The notes under the pieces: model-generated
The model's input: only the letters and a program-made list of their open reading frames with translations
Told to the model about the DNA's origin: nothing
Databases searched by the model: none
Position numbers and translations under genes: made by a program
Assembly (NCBI GenBank): GCA_963573385.1
Contig: CAUYLG010027055.1
Coordinates: 92,245 to 156,244 of the forward strand
Direction: 5' to 3'
Origin: Cacajao melanocephalus
Lineage: Eukaryota > Chordata > Mammalia > Primates > Pitheciidae
Length of the DNA stretch: 64,000 bases
In this document: positions 1-15,640 of the stretch, piece after piece
Numbering within the stretch: the first letter of the stretch is position 1
Layout of the letters: each line of letters begins with the position of its first letter

Positions 1-3000
1 AGTATAGGGATATGTAAAAATGTTGAATATGGTGATATTGTTTAGGACTATTTCTTTATATTTTTTAATAAATAAAATTAGCTTTTTCTTTTGTTGCCAA
101 ATCACATGCAAATGCCAGTGAAGATTTTCATCATATTTGGAATACAATTTACAATGGTTTCATTTAAAATACAGTTCCAATGACATAAATAAAATTCACT
201 TGGGAAGAGACAGAGGAAATCTCCTTTAAGTAATAGGCAGCTTCTCCAAATCAGTTGAAACTGTGTTACTTCTGAGGATGTCAAATGTGGGTTAGAAAAT
301 GTGTGTTATACACATTTTGTATTCCAGAGATAGAGAAATCAAATACATTTTCAATTTGCACAAAAAATGACAGTCATAATGGTAGAAACCATAAAGGCCA
401 GGCATTGTTTTCTAACTGAGCATCTTCTCCTTTAGAAAATTCCATGCAGGGCATTCAAGACTGAGGGGCATCAGGAATTGATTGACCTAGTGATAGATGA
501 AGGTTGTTTAGAGCAGGAAGGCCAGGTACTCAAATGCCCTAGCCCCAGTAAGTATATCAATCAACTCAATTACCCTAGTCTCATTTTGTGTTTCCCCTGA
601 ATTTCTGGGCTAGTATCTCTTCTTCTGGAAACACTACAGCTTTAATTTAGACTATATTAGTATAGAAGAAAAAAGTCATCACAGATACATTTTCTTTATT
701 CAAATAGAAAGAAAATGACAAAGGCCAAGAATTGGTGTTATCCAGATGTTAAGTATTTTTCTAAGTAAAGTTTCTTCATAAAAAGTCGGAGGGATTTTTT
801 AGCAGAACTGCATCCCTTGATACTTTTTAAATTCCTTACTCATTATACTCACATATTAAAACCAGGGGACTGAGATTCCTAAACAATGGCATGTAAATTT
901 AGAAATATTACTGGTTATATTTAACATTTTAATTCATGAAAATGACAAAATATTTTTAAATGTATGAATATCATTAAATTGATCATAAATCTGTTCCAAA
1001 GCTGTAAAATATTCATGTTAATTAATGAAAAGGTTAGTATTTTAATGCATATAATTAAAAAGGAACACTCCTTATGTCCAGAATTCAGTCTAAAATTCCA
1101 TACCACTGAGATGCTTCTCTGTTTAAATTTCAAGAGTTTGCAAATTATAGTCAAGAAATATTTAGGCGTTGTATGAATACATAGAGAATAAGAAAGGAGA
1201 ATTTCCTGTTCCTGATTTCTTTGAAGAACAAACACAACTTGTTGGAGTCATAATGACATCTTTGTTCTCCCAAATAATTGAATTCTTTTGACAAATTACA
1301 CATAAAGTATAACATTATTTTAATATGCTTTCAAATTGAGTAATTTGTCAAATTTTGGATGACACAATGCACTCCTTGTAAAATCTAGGCTTTAAAATAT
1401 GTAGTTCAAAGTAATAGAAGATGATAGTATTTTTGGTGTATAAAAGAAAATAAAGTTTAAAACATTATAACAACATGGAACTTATGTCCATTGAGACAAG
1501 TTAGGCTTCCAACACAAAAAATAATAGGAAAAAGTAACAAGAAAACTTTGTGCTGTCTTTTCCTTTCTTTTTTATTTTATGTAAAGGATATGAAATATCA
1601 AACCATGAAGTCAATCATTTCTCAGGGTTTGTAGAGTTCACTATGAATGTGTAGTTTTATACACCTTTTAATATTCCTATTATTTAGATTACATTATCAA
1701 CTCAGAGAAGTAAGTACAATTTCTGTTCAATTCCTTTAGAGAGCTACAGACAAAACATCCTATAATATGGATACTTAGTCCATAGTATTTGATAAGGAAG
1801 ATAATGTTCCAATTTAAGATAGAAATAATGCATTCCATTCAGGATTTCTATTTGCTTTCATTCTTAATAAAAGGCAGTATTCTCTCATACACTTTATGTG
1901 CATGTACTTAATATACAGAGAGATTGTCATATTCTGAGTGATAAGACAGAAAATTGAAATTATCTGCATAGGATACAGAATGTTATCAGTTAGAAAAATC
2001 ACTGCCGAGCTGCACTGCGCTCCATATGCTATATAGAGACACAAAGCATTTCTTTTCTTAGAAGCAGCCAAAACTGCCACAGAATTAAAGCAAGAAAATA
2101 CGATTTCATTCAGGTACCTTAGAAGGTTCTCTTTCTGCACGTTAGCAGCTTCTGTAGCTAAGAAAGAAGTGAAAGAAAATATAGCATCCTTCAGATTACA
2201 TTGAAGTAAAAAAATAAAATGTTTCCAAGTTGAATTTAGGTATGTCCAATTTTTAGGTGGTTACATTTCCTGGATCTTTTCATGGCAAGCTAAATCAAGA
2301 TCATAAGAAAATTGGAGTAGATCTTAAAGAATAGTTATATAATTTTGTCCTTAGATTATTATCTATGGTCAAAACTTGAATGATACACCATGCAGCATAG
2401 GCAAAGGAAATAGACTCTTGTACCAATTATTCAGTATTACATGGATCATTGGAATAATTTCGTTTAGATGGATTTGAATGCTTCAGTATTTTCACAGAGA
2501 ACATTCTGAAAGTGTTTGTACTTCAATTTTTTAGATAAAGTATGTCAACAGTTTTACATATTTTTCTTTGATACATAAAATTATAAAGATTTAGCAGATA
2601 ATTACTAGGTTAATATTTTCTAAGTAAAAAGTTTATAGATGTTTGAATGCCATTTCAAATGAAGTGAAATTTGCTTTTGTGTTTGAAAAGTGTAAGTTAA
2701 TTTTAATTCAAAATATATGTGTTCAAAATTCGTAGATAATAAATTATTGATGTACTTTTTATTGCACACAAATGGCAACTACTTAAAAATGATAGCACTC
2801 TACAAAAGCCTAATAGTTGTTCTTTTATGTCAGATTTAATTAGCAGACTTTCAACTCAGTGATATATAGCCACCAAATCTGTTTTTTCGCTGAAGCTCCA
2901 TGGGCCTCCTGGGTTCTACAGATGCACAGATTGATCTGGAGCCTTCAGGGAGAACTGTATAACAGATTTCCTCATTTCTGATTAAAGAATACTATGAAAA

Positions 3001-4090
3001 CTATTGAAGTTTATTTCTTTTGACCTCATTGTTGCATTGATAATATTCTTGATATAAACTCTAAAGCATTATACCTAAAAGAGTTATTGAAATTACTCAA
3101 ATAATAGGCAGAATCTTGCTTGAAAGTGGGGCCGATAGCCCCAAAACCGAAGAGAGAGAGAAACAAATTTATTACTTATGTTTTTCTCACTTTCTTACTA
3201 TTCATGGGAAGGTAGAAGTTAATGACAGCTACTGATATCTATTTTTTGCTAGTAAAATAACATTAAGTCTATAAAGAAAAGTAACTGAATAAACTAGAGA
3301 AAAAACTGTTTATTTGAATATTTTATTACATAATAGTATATGTATTAAAATATACTTATGTAACAAAGGCTATTACATATACACAAATATATATTCACTG
3401 TGAAAAAAGGACTAAAATTTAATTTGCATTGTCACATTTTCATTGAAAATACCTATATGACTCTTTTCTATCTATTTATCCTGTCTGACCTTCTATTCCT
3501 TAAATTTTGGTTGAACTTTGTGATGTCTAACAGTGAAAAATATGGCCCATATGGCTCTATAAAAAAAGCCTTATAGATGTGGCTTTCAAGGTCAAGTCTT
3601 ATTTTTTTTATTTAGTTGTTAGTTTTAGTTTTTAGTTTATTTTTAAAAGAAAAGGTTCAAGGGACCCACTAAATTACAATGTACTGAACTTCTTACACTT
3701 TACTGCAAGTGAATAGGAGATATTCTGTGCTACATAAGTGAGGGAAAGAGATGCAGAGCACAGAAGCTGAGGTTAGGGATGGGAGTGGTGAAAGGCAAAG
3801 TAATTTTTCCTATTTATACTGCTTTGGCTCAGACTGCCTGGAATTATAAGCAATATCATGTTGTATATAAATTAACATTGCAGATAAAATGTATGTTAAA
3901 GGTCTAAAATGACCAAATAATCAGACTAATTTATCCTGGAACCAAGCCAGAATTAATAAAAACTTTTATGATTACTTTACATTTTTCTTAGAACATGTTT
4001 TTGAGAATTAAAATTTCTCATGAATTACAGTTCAATTTGGATATTTTAAGAGTGCTTTTAAAAAAACAATTAGCACAGAAAGGATTTTAG
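1..4090. other. Unassigned AT-rich DNA
   Basis: No reading frame, RNA gene or repeat could be recognised. The open frames here are short and stop-rich on both strands. Some very old, decayed repeats may be hidden. Confidence 0.5.
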
Positions 4091-4410
4091 TGACCAGTTG
4101 CAGTGCCTTATCCCTGTAATCCCAGCACTTTGGGAGGCCAAGGCAGGAGGATTGCTTTAGCCAGGAATTGGAGACCAGCCTGGGCAACATAGTGAGATCC
4201 CCGTATCTATAACAAGTTAAAATAAAATTAGCTGTGCACGATGATATGTGTCTATAGCCCTAGCTACTCAGGAGGTAGAGGTGGGAGAATAGCTTGAGTA
4301 CAGTAGTTTGAGGTTACAGTGAGCTACAATCTTCCCATTGCACTCCACCCTGGGTGACAGAGTGAGTCTTTGTCTGTATTAAAAACAAAGAAAAAAAGAA
4401 GAAAAAAAAG
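4091..4410 (+). mobile_element. Alu, old (AluJ-like), full length
   Basis: Both arms are present. The left arm has CCCAGCACTTTGGGAGGCC, the right arm has TGCACTCCACCCTGGGTGACAG, and the element ends in an A-rich tail. It has many substitutions relative to young Alus, and the central linker is decayed, which points to the J class. No clean target-site duplication was found. Confidence 0.9.
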
Positions 4411-5994
4411 AAATTACTTTTAAATAATTAAAGGGACATCCTAAGTTTGCCAGTATTTGTTATTACTGTAAAGCACACTGTAGAAAACTACTGTTTTAGT
4501 CAAACTTGTTTATTCAAATAAATACAACATAGTTTTAAGTTGCTGTGATTCTTACCATATCATTCTCTCGCTTATACTGGCCCCTTGTTTTGCATGTCTC
4601 TTCTTTCCTTTTTAATTGAAACTTACTTTTTCTTCATAGCTCAAATCAGTTCCTAATTTTCCTTTAATAGCTTATTAAACCCATGTTAGACTTTATTCTT
4701 CAAGTAACTACCTTGCTAGATTCAATTTTTTTGTATAGGACTTATTTTCACAATTAGATTGTAAAATACTGCAGACAATGTCTGTTTTAATACTTCCTCA
4801 TTTATCGAGACCTAAAACAACTCATGATTCAGCATGTATTAATGTTTGCTCTAGATAATATAAAGTTAGGATGAATCTTTGAATAAACTTAAATAACTGC
4901 TTTAATTTGTTGCTAGTTGTGCTTATTATGGAATTATTAGGTATATTTTGTGTGAGGGAAGAGAAGAAGGGAGATAAGATAGTTGTAAAACTATTTATGT
5001 TGATTAAAATTAAAATCTTTCATTGTTAATAGTTTTCTTCTCTTTTATGTGTATCACTCTTTATGTGCATATGTAGGTAACATTTAGTTGCTTTACCTTT
5101 CCATTATTTTTTTCCTTTTGCCATCTCCATGTCTGTTGGAGTGGAAGAGAGCTTCCTGAAAATTGATTCTACTCTTCATCCAGATTCTTATATCACACCA
5201 GAAGTCTTTTTCAGGCAATGGCTTAATTTATAGATAGTTCTTTTTTTTTTTATAAGCAAAATAAATGCATTTTCTTTAAAATATATATAATCTATAAGAA
5301 TGGTGAGAGTTACATGGTAAAGTGGAAGTAGAGTGGAGACAATGGGGAAGGGAGCAGAAAGTGGAAATGGAGAGCCCAACCCAGCAGTCCCAACTGTAGT
5401 CTTTTCAACTTTGCTTCAATGATCGTTCCACCCACCCTTCTCTGTCTGTGGACTCAGAGTCAAGAGTACCACCTGAGTTTTCTCAGAGAGGTGTCATATT
5501 TCAAATACTTTAAATTGTAACATGCACTGTTTTCTTCATATATTTAATTCCCTTTATTCTTGCTAGAATATCTATGGTCAATTTGAATCTATGTTCCTGC
5601 TTTCTACTTTCCAATAGAATTATAGTTTCTTTCAAAGAAGTGTAGTTTTGCTAATTTCAAAAATAACAAGAAAGAGAGAGGGGACAGATGTGGATGTTCA
5701 GTCCACTGATGCAAGTAGAACACTAGTTCTTGTTCACACCCTGTTTGTAAGTGTGCCTGTATCAAAATGGTTAGATTTCTAGAAACAGAATGTGTAGCAG
5801 AGGTTGTGAACACATTTGCGACACACATTTGCAAGACACGGTTGTAACATGTAGTTACAAGAGACAGAGAAACATTGCAACGAAAACAAAACAATAATAG
5901 ACTTAATTTGTCATTTTTTATAATTGGAATTATCAGATAAAAAAAGTTGCTACTGTAATTACTAAATTTGTATAGTTTAATGTCTTTGGATAAC
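4411..5994. other. Unassigned AT-rich DNA
   Basis: No gene or recognisable repeat was seen. The minus-strand open frame at 5604-6020 has no family resemblance and runs into L1 sequence, so it is treated as chance. Confidence 0.5.
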
Positions 5995-6434
5995 ATTTTT
6001 CCAGTTTTATTGAGATACAATTGACAAAAATTTTATATATTTAAGACATACAACATGATGTTTTGGTAGACAAATACTTTGTGAAATGAATATAGCAATA
6101 AAATATTAACATATCATCACTCACATAGCTATCTTTGTTTTCCCTTAGTGAAAACATTTAAGATCGACTCTTAGCAAATTTTAAATATACAACACACTAT
6201 TATTAACTATAACCAAATGCTTTTTATACATCTATTGAGATGACCACAGATTTTCATATTTTATTCTGTTAATGTGGTATAACACATTTATTGATTTGCA
6301 TATATTGAAACATCCTTGCATGCCTTGAATAAATCCAGCTTTATCATGGTATATATCTCTACAATGGCCTATTGAATTTACCTTGTTAGTATTGTCTTAA
6401 AATTTTTTGTCTCTGGTTGTTCCTTTCCATGTTT

Positions 6435-6990
6435 AGTGCTTCTTAAAATTCCATTTGACCCAGCAATCCCATTACTGGATATACCCAAAAGATTATAAAT
6501 TGTTCTATTATAAGATACATGCACACGTATGTTCATTGCGGCGCTGTGTATAATACAAAGACCTGGAACCAATGCAAATGCCCATCGATAGAGTGGACAA
6601 GGAAAATGTGGCACATATATACCATGGAATACTACGCAGCCATAAGGAATGATGAGTTCGTGTCCTTTGTAGGGACATGGATGAATCTGGAAACAATCAT
6701 TCTCAACAAACTGACACAAGAACAGAAAATCAAACACCACATGTTCTCACTCATAGGCATGTGTTGAACAATGAGAACACATGGACACAGGGAGGGGGGC
6801 ATCACACACTGGGGTCTGTTGGGGTGGTGCTAGGTGGGGACAGAGGGGTGTGGGGAGAAATGCCAGAGATAGGTGACGGGGTGATGGAGGCAACAAACCA
6901 GCTTGTCAAGTAGGTACCTGTGCAACAATCCTGCATGATCTGCACATGCACCCCAGATCCTAAACCATAAAAAAAAATTTTTTTAAAAAG
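6435..6990 (+). mobile_element. Young L1 (L1PA-like) 3' end, 5'-truncated
   Basis: The sequence starts in the last part of ORF2 (CCATTTGACCCAGCAATCCC), runs through the 3' UTR with its G-rich tract, and ends at the A-rich tail after 6968. It interrupts the older minus-strand L1, whose text resumes at about 7005. This dates it as the later insertion. Only about 0.5 kb remains, which is typical of 5' truncation. Confidence 0.9.
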
Positions 6991-7521
6991 AAGTAAAAAA
7001 AAATTGTATCTCTATTCATCAGAGATTTGGGCTGCTAATTTTATCTTCTTCTAGCATCTTTCTCTGGTTTTGATACCAGGATAATGCTGGTATTATAAAA
7101 TAAGTTTGAAAGAATTCACTCATCTTAGTCTTTTGAATTACACTTATGGAATATCTTTTTTTTTTTTATTTGTTCACTTTTAGTCTAAATGTGGCCTTAA
7201 AGGTAAAATGAGTCTCTTGTAAAAGGCTATTATTAGATCCTGTTTTTAAAAATCCATTCTGCCACTGTTTTTTGATTAGAGAATTTAATCCATTTATACT
7301 TAAGATAATTATTCATAGGTAAGAACTTACTATTGCCTTTTTGTTAATTTTTTTGGAGCTTTTTTGTAGTTTCTTTGTTTCTTTTCTCCTGCTCTTCTTT
7401 TGTGATTTGATTATAATTGGTAGATGTATACTTTGAACCCTTTATATTTTGTATAATGTATCTACTATATGCTTTTTCGTTTGGGTTACCATGAAGATTA
7501 CATTAAAAATCTAATAGTTAT

Positions 7522-7831
<310 letters not shown>

Positions 7832-9060
7832 TTATAAAAACATAAGCTGTTAACAACTTAACTTCAACTGACTACAAAAGTCTACAACTTAACTCTCCTT
7901 CCCTACATTTTGTTATTTATATTGTAATTTGCATTTTTTTGTATTATGTGCTTATTAACAAATTATTATGGCTATTCTTAATATTTTGTCTTTTAAATAT
8001 TATTCTCCACTTTAAAATGATTTATGCAACACCATGACAGTATTAGAATAGTCTGAATTTGACTGTATTAATTCTTTTAGAGTTAGTTTTATACTTTTAT
8101 ATTTTCATGTTATTAGAAATACTTTTTGTTTTAACTTGAAGAACTCCTTTTTGCATTTTTTAAAATGCAGATATACTGGTAATATTCTCCTTCTGCTTTC
8201 ATTTGTCTGGGAAAATGGTTATCTTTCCTTTATATTGGAAGAGAGCATTTTTGGATGTAATATCATATATTGGCAGGATTTTTTGGTATTTTTAAGCACT
8301 TTAAATATATCACTCCACTGTTTTCCTTGGCTGCAAGGTTTCTGCTGAGAAATCCACTTATTTCTGCTGAGAAGATAAAGTGCAGTGGGGTCTTACGTCC
8401 CCATAAATATTCCATGAAGAGAAAAGATGAGTCACTTTTCTGTTTGCTGCTTTCAAAGTTCTCTTTGTCTTTGAGTTTTGAGAATTTGTTTTATAAAGTG
8501 TCTCAGTGAAGATCTCTTTATTGTTAATCTGTATGAGGTTCTTGTATTTCATATAGATGGATGTTCATTTTTCTCTCCAGTTTTCAGTGATTATTTCTTT
8601 ATGTAAATTTTCTTTCTCTTTTGCTGTTTCTTCTGGAACAGTCATAATTGTATATTGGTCCAGTTGAAGGTATGGTATATGTCCCAAGGCTTTCTTCACT
8701 TTTTTTCTACTCTTTGTACTTTTTTTTCTCTAATTGGGTAATTGCTTGCTGATTCTTTTGTCTGCTTGATTGAGTCTGCTGTTGAAGCTCTTTATGAAAT
8801 TTTCAGTTTAGTTATTATATTCTTCAGCTCTAGAATTTTGTTTAGTTTATTTGTATGGTTTCACTGTCACTGCTGAATTTCTAGTTTTGTTAATATATTG
8901 CTTTCCTGATTTTATTTACTTTTCTATGTGTATTCTCTTATAGCTCATAAAGCTTCTTTAAGATGATTATTTTGAATTCTTAATAAGACAATTCATAAAT
9001 CTCTGTTTAGAGACAGTTACTGTTTTTTTATTCTTTTGGTGGTGTAAAGTTTTCCTCATT

Positions 9061-9299
9061 ATTCTTGATCTTCATGGTCTTGCATTGCTATCTGCATGTT
9101 TAAAGAAGCAAGCAAAATAATTCTTAGTCTCACCATGCAAAGACTATAAAAGCATGTTTGGGAGAGAAAACGAAGGATGTGGCCAAGTAACCATTTGATA
9201 AAGTGGTTATTAATATGGATACAAGTGTGGATATAAGTAATGATGTTACTCTTCATCAAGATATTAAGAGAATTACCTTGAAAACATCTCTGAAATATT
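9061..9299. other. Short unassigned spacer between L1 and MaLR sequence
   Basis: AT-rich, with no feature that could be assigned. The boundary with the MaLR internal region is uncertain. Confidence 0.4.
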
Positions 9300-10289
9300 C
9301 CTGTCTTTTTTGCACATCATAGACTCAGAGTGCTAGGGCCTTGAGGACAGAATAATTTTGGAGAGGAACCCATGTTACCCCTGGACAATAGAATAATTTT
9401 GGAGAGGAACCCATGTTAACCCTGGGACATCAGGGATCACTGCCCAGAGATTTCTTGGTTTCTGCTGCCCACATTCTGATACAGCACTCTTCGGTCATGC
9501 CAGCTATGGGTGAAGCAAACCCTGGTGCTAGACTGCCTCTCTGCGTGGTTCAAGCTGTGAGCCTTAGCATTGTCTGTGTGATGCTAATTCTGAAGATATT
9601 CAGAATGCAAGAGCTGTGGAGGTATGATTGCCTCCACCTAGATTTCCAAAGTATGTCTCCCACAGCCTCTGGAATTAGGCAGAAATGTGCCACTGGGGTG
9701 GAGGAGCCTCCACAGAGAGCCTTCACTAGGGCAATGTCTCGCAGAACTAGAACTGTGTGGTCAGGCAGTTGTACAGAGTCCTCACTAAAGCAATGCCTAA
9801 TGGCCATCTCCAAGCCTTCAGAACTGAAAAGACACCAGCATGCAGCACCAGCCTGTGAGAGCTGCAGGTATTTATTTCAGTGTGTGATAGCTGAAGCATG
9901 GGCTGCACTCAACAAACCCATGAAGGAAAAATTGCCCAGGGCCATGGGGATGCAATCCCTACTCCTGTGTTACTGGAAGTTGGAACATGGAATCAGAGAT
10001 TATTCTCAAGCCTTAAGATTTAATGTTTTTTGACCTGTTGGCTTTTAGACTTACTTGGGACCTCTTACTTGTCTTTTTTTCTGTGTCTCTCTTTTGAAAT
10101 GGGAATGTTTATCCTATGTCTGTTCTACCATTGTATTTTGGGAGCACATAACTTGCTTGATTTCACAAGCTCACAGTTGGAGAAAAATTTGATGCTGGAA
10201 CAAGTTAAGACTCCAGAACTACTGGAATGGAATGAATGTATTTTGTGTGTGAGAAGGAGATGAATGTGGGGAGCTAAGGGGGAGTGGAG
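9300..10289 (+). mobile_element. ERVL-MaLR internal region remnant
   Basis: The text resembles the internal part of MaLR elements (THE1/MST/MLT1 type) that lies directly before the 3' LTR, including the CTGTTGGCTTTTAGACTTACT and GGGAATGTTTATCC landmarks. It leads straight into the LTR that follows, which supports the call. A 206-residue open frame (9413-10033) crosses it but has no recognisable domain. MaLR elements are old non-autonomous relatives of ERVL, and this one is a decayed fragment. Confidence 0.75.
9349..9430 (+). repeat. 41-bp tandem duplication
   Basis: AGAATAATTTTGGAGAGGAA begins at 9349 and again at 9390. The two copies differ by only a few changes near their ends (TTACCCCTGG against TTAACCCTGGG). 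It lies at the left edge of the MaLR internal region. Confidence 0.9.
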
Positions 10290-11120
<831 letters not shown>

Positions 11121-12589
11121 TCCTGTGATATCAGTATTAAATGAACTATGATGTTAACTAAAGCATTTATTAAAGCAGTAAATATTTAATTAATCTTATG
11201 TATAAAAGAAAAATAAAATATAATGTTCTCAAACAAAAATAGCATTTAATAACAGCAAAGTAACTATATTTAAGATTGCCATTTAAGAGACGTTTGTCAA
11301 ACTTAATTGCTCAATAACTAAAAGAATCTTTAAAAATTACTTGGTAATTATACTGTTAAATTTCTTTAGCTTTATTAAATATTTTTTCTTCTAAAAGATG
11401 ATATTTTTCAAATATTAAGGGAAGTAGCCACAATTCCAATAACTGCCTTTTTTTCTATTTTAGTAAACATACTATTTAAGTAAAACAGAACACAACTTCA
11501 TTGAGATAGACTTAAACACATGTAAATTACATATAGCTGGGCTGATTATTGTAATAGCAGAATTTTTTGTCTAATAAACACCAACAGACTCACAAAATGC
11601 TATAGTTACAAAAGTTTAAGTATCAAAATTTTTTTATTTTGATATATATGTGTGTGTGTGTACATTTAAAGCAAAATAAATATATTTAAAGCATATCCAT
11701 ATATGTGTATAATCATGTGTGTGTATGTACACACATATATACATACATATACACACATTAAACCTCAGAACACACATAATTATGTGAAATTTAATGACTC
11801 TCTAAAATAAAAGCATATTTTACATGAATTCCTGTATTGTGACTCATCAGAATATCCATTTTTACCCATTTGGATATGTCCTGCTATTAGGCTATACGAA
11901 ATTAAGTTTTAAGAACTGGGGCTTAAACCTCTACATTGTTTTTATATAAGCATTAAAAAATGCAGAAATACTCTACATAGACTCCTGGATTTACAACACT
12001 GTTTATAAATAGAATGTTCTTTTCGAAGGAAGGAATCTGAGTAGGGCACTCTGTAATAGATTTTCATTCATGATGAGTTACAAAATGTCCTAGACCTTAG
12101 CAATGCATCTTAATGACATAAAGAAAACTTCACAGGTGCATTATTATTATTATACACACAATAGCAATTTGTTAATATTTGTGTATGAACATCTATAATG
12201 CTGACATTTTATGCAACCATGCGAATTTATGCAGCACTGTCAGAATAACAAAGCTAAATTATACAGGTAGACTACTTAACTACAATGATGAATAAGCAAT
12301 TTCAGGCATTTACGTTGTTTTTAAGTAAATGTTATGCAAATATGCTAGAATCAAGAAGTAAAAGTTAAGCAAACATGCTAAATGTCCAAATAGCTGCTAA
12401 CATAAATGTTAATCTGACACAAACACAGTTGTGTTATTTATTTTACTTGTCAGACACTCTGTGACCTATGTTAAACAGAAATCACCAATGTGCTAGGATG
12501 TTACAAAGATAGAATAAATCTACATATTTTAGCTGCCATTTCTTAAAAATTAAGAAAAAAGGGAATAAATTATATCTTTTTTCTGAAAT
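11121..12589. other. Unassigned AT-rich DNA with TG/TA microsatellite
   Basis: No gene was seen. A degenerate TG/CA/TA alternating tract lies at about 11640-11760 (TATATATGTGTGTGTGTG and ACACACATATATACATACAT). Confidence 0.5.
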
Positions 12590-15500
12590 TTTATTTCTAC
12601 AGCTCTGAGTTGTATTTGACATACAGTAAATTGTATAATGTAAAATCAATTGTTTGATATATTTTGTCATCAATATACATCTGTTAATCATCAAATTAGC
12701 AAAGAATATATACATCACCCCCAAATTATTCTTCTGCCCTTTGCAATTCATGTGTTCTGCCTCTCCTTATACCTTCCAACCCCACATTTCCTAGGAAATC
12801 ATTATCTGTTTAATGCCACTGTAGCTTAATTTTTATTACACAGAATTATAAATAAATTAAATCATACAGGATGTTCTACATCCTTTTTTCACTCTGTGTA
12901 ATTATTTTGAGATATAAGCATGTTGCATGCATCAATATTTTATTCTTTTTTCTTGCTGAATAGTATTTCATTGTATATACTATTCAAAATTTATTTATCT
13001 ATTCATCTGTTGATAAATATTTGTGCTACTGCAGATTTACAAACACACATGATGTAAACAAATTTGTAAAATCTTTGTATGGTCATATGTTTTATTTCCT
13101 TCAGGTAAATACCTAGGGCTGAAAAAGTATGTTATTTGGTTTCAAATATTTGGTGTTTTTCTAGATTTGCAGGGGTTGATTTTGAATTGAATTTCATTGT
13201 GATCAAAAAACATACTTTAAGGATTATTATTATTATTATTATTTGAGATGGAGTTTTGCACTTGTTGCCCAGGCTGGAGTGCAATGGCATGATCTCAGCT
13301 CACCGCAACCTTCACCTCCCGGGTTCAAGGGCCTCAGCTCCAGAGTAGCTGGAATAACAGGCCTGTGGCACCATGACTGGCTAATTTTATATTTTTAGTA
13401 GAGACAGGGTTTCTCCATGTTGGTCAGGCTGGTCTCAAACTCCCAACCTCAAGTGATTCACCCACCTCAGACCCTCAAAGTACTGGGAATACAGGTGTGA
13501 GCCGCCACGCCCGACCAAGGATTATTTTTTAGGATGTACAACATTTTGTTTTGTGGCCCATAATAGGATCTGTTTTATAAAATATTCCAAGTAAACTTGC
13601 ATATAAGATATATTTTGCTGGTGTTGAGTGGAGAGTTCTATAAATGTCAATTAGATCAAGATGGCTAATAGGACTGTTTCAGTACTGCATATTACTACTG
13701 ATCTCCTGCCTGCTTCTTCTATCTATTAGTAAGACAGTGGTATAAAATTGCCTCTATAATTGAAAATTTATTTATATATTTAGTTCTATTGTTTTTTGTT
13801 TCGTGTGTTTTTAATTTCTGTTTACAGAAATTAAATACAAACTCAATTATCATGTCTTCTTGATTGATTGACATATTTATTGCTATTACTTGATCATGTT
13901 TATCTATGTTAATATTCCTTGCTCTGAAATCTACGTTGTCGTATGCTAATATCACTCCTCACATTTTTAAAAAAATTGTTGTGGACATGACATATCTTAT
14001 TCTGTTAATTTTATTCTATTTTAACTTTATATTTACTGTGAGTTTCTTATTTGGTAGCACATAGTTGTATATTGTTCTGTTTTTTGTCCACTTGGTAATT
14101 TCTGTCATTTAATTGGGGTCTTTAGATCATTTGTATTTAGAATGTTTATTGATATGATTTACTTTACATTTATGAACTTGCTTTTTGTGTTTTTCTCATT
14201 TGTTCCTTCTCTTTTCTAATTGGTTTTAGACTAACTGAGAATGTTTAAATATTCTATTTGTTAGCCTATTAGTCATAACTACTTGCTTTGTAGATTTGGT
14301 GGTTGCTTTTGAGTCTATAATGTACACATTTGCTTTATGACCATCTTGATTCTATATTAAACCCCTTCATATATAATATAAAATCCTTACAATAGTATTT
14401 TTGTTTCTCGCCTCCTGGCCTTTGTGCAACTTTGGGTATATATTTTAATTCCACTTATTTTGATCTTCCATATATTATATTATTTATTTTTATTTAGAGT
14501 TATTTTAAAATACATTTAATTATTTTGAAATTTATTTATGTGTTTATTACTTATGGTGGTCTTCATTTATTTTGTACACTCACATTTCTATCTGGTATTA
14601 TTTTCATTCTGCTTAAAAGATTCTCTTAACTTTTTTTTAACTGCAATTCTGATGTTAATAAAATGTTTAAGCTTTTTCATGTCTCAATAAATATTTCACC
14701 TTTGGATTTGAACAATACTTTCATTGAGTATGGAATTCTTTGTTGGCAGGCTTTTCTCTTTCTTACTTTAAAGGTATTCTTATACAACCTTCTTGTTTGC
14801 ATTGTTTCCAATGAACAAATTCCTGATATATTCAATGTGGTTCCTCCACATACAACATGTCTTTCAACTCTGACTTTTTAAAAACTTTTCACTTTGTCAT
14901 TGATTGTGAGAAATTTGATTATGATGAGCTTTGATGTACTTTCTTAATGTTTGTTTGTGAAGTATGTTGGAGGGTTGTTCCACTTCTTGAATCTGTTGAG
15001 TACACAAAATATTCAAAAATATATTTAGCCATTAATCTTTAAGTAAGTTTTCTGCTTTGGTGTCTCCTTTTTGTAGAGATTCAGGTAACATGTGTTAGAT
15101 TATTTGAAGTTGTTCTAGTGGTTCACTGATGAAGTGCTTTCTTTTTTTTTTTTTAACTGTTCTAAAAAAACCTTTCTTTTTCTGTTTTATTTCAGATAGT
15201 TTACATTGCTCTTTTCACATTTACTAACCTTAGTAATTTATTTTTCATTTTCATTTTTTTGTTAATGAAATTGTCTATATTATATTAAAGCTCAGATATT
15301 ATTGTTTTTATTTCAGTAGATTCACTTTGTATCCTTTTTAACGTTTATTTCTCAATGGATTTCAGTTGTAATAATTGTTTCTATTCCTCTATTCACTCAT
15401 TCTAAAAACTATCAGTTCTCCTTGTGTTTTGATTGATTGATCTTCACCACAGAAGTCTGCCCAGCTCTATCTTGATTTGCCCCTCTCTGTCCAACAGCCT

Positions 15501-15640
15501 GGAAATTCATTCAATGCAGTAAAATGGAGGAAATTGTAGCATTTGCTTCTTTATTTTCTAGTTATTATTTATTATTCTTTTTTGATATCTAATTTCTTGA
15601 AAATATTGTTTTTTACATTTTTTTCAATACTTTTTCAGTT
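12590..15640 (-). mobile_element. Old L1/HAL1-type sequence, minus strand, interrupted by an Alu
   Basis: On the + strand it shows old L1 3'-region text (about 12.6-13.2 kb, with AGTATTTCATTGTATATACTAT and TAAATACCTAGGGCTG). Beyond the Alu it shows ORF2/ORF1-like text to about 15.6 kb (TGAGTGGAGAGTTCTATAAA, TGTCTTCTTGATTGATTG). Many stops and gaps are present. The right edge is uncertain. Confidence 0.7.
13229..13516 (-). mobile_element. Alu (AluS/J-like) with perfect target-site duplication
   Basis: A full dimeric Alu in minus orientation, with an ATT-repeat in place of its oligo-T end. AAGGATTATT flanks it at 13219-13228 and 13517-13526. Confidence 0.95.

Noticed and set aside
5604..6020. 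138-codon minus-strand open frame
   Set aside because: No recognisable domain, and it runs into an old L1 3' UTR. Treated as chance.
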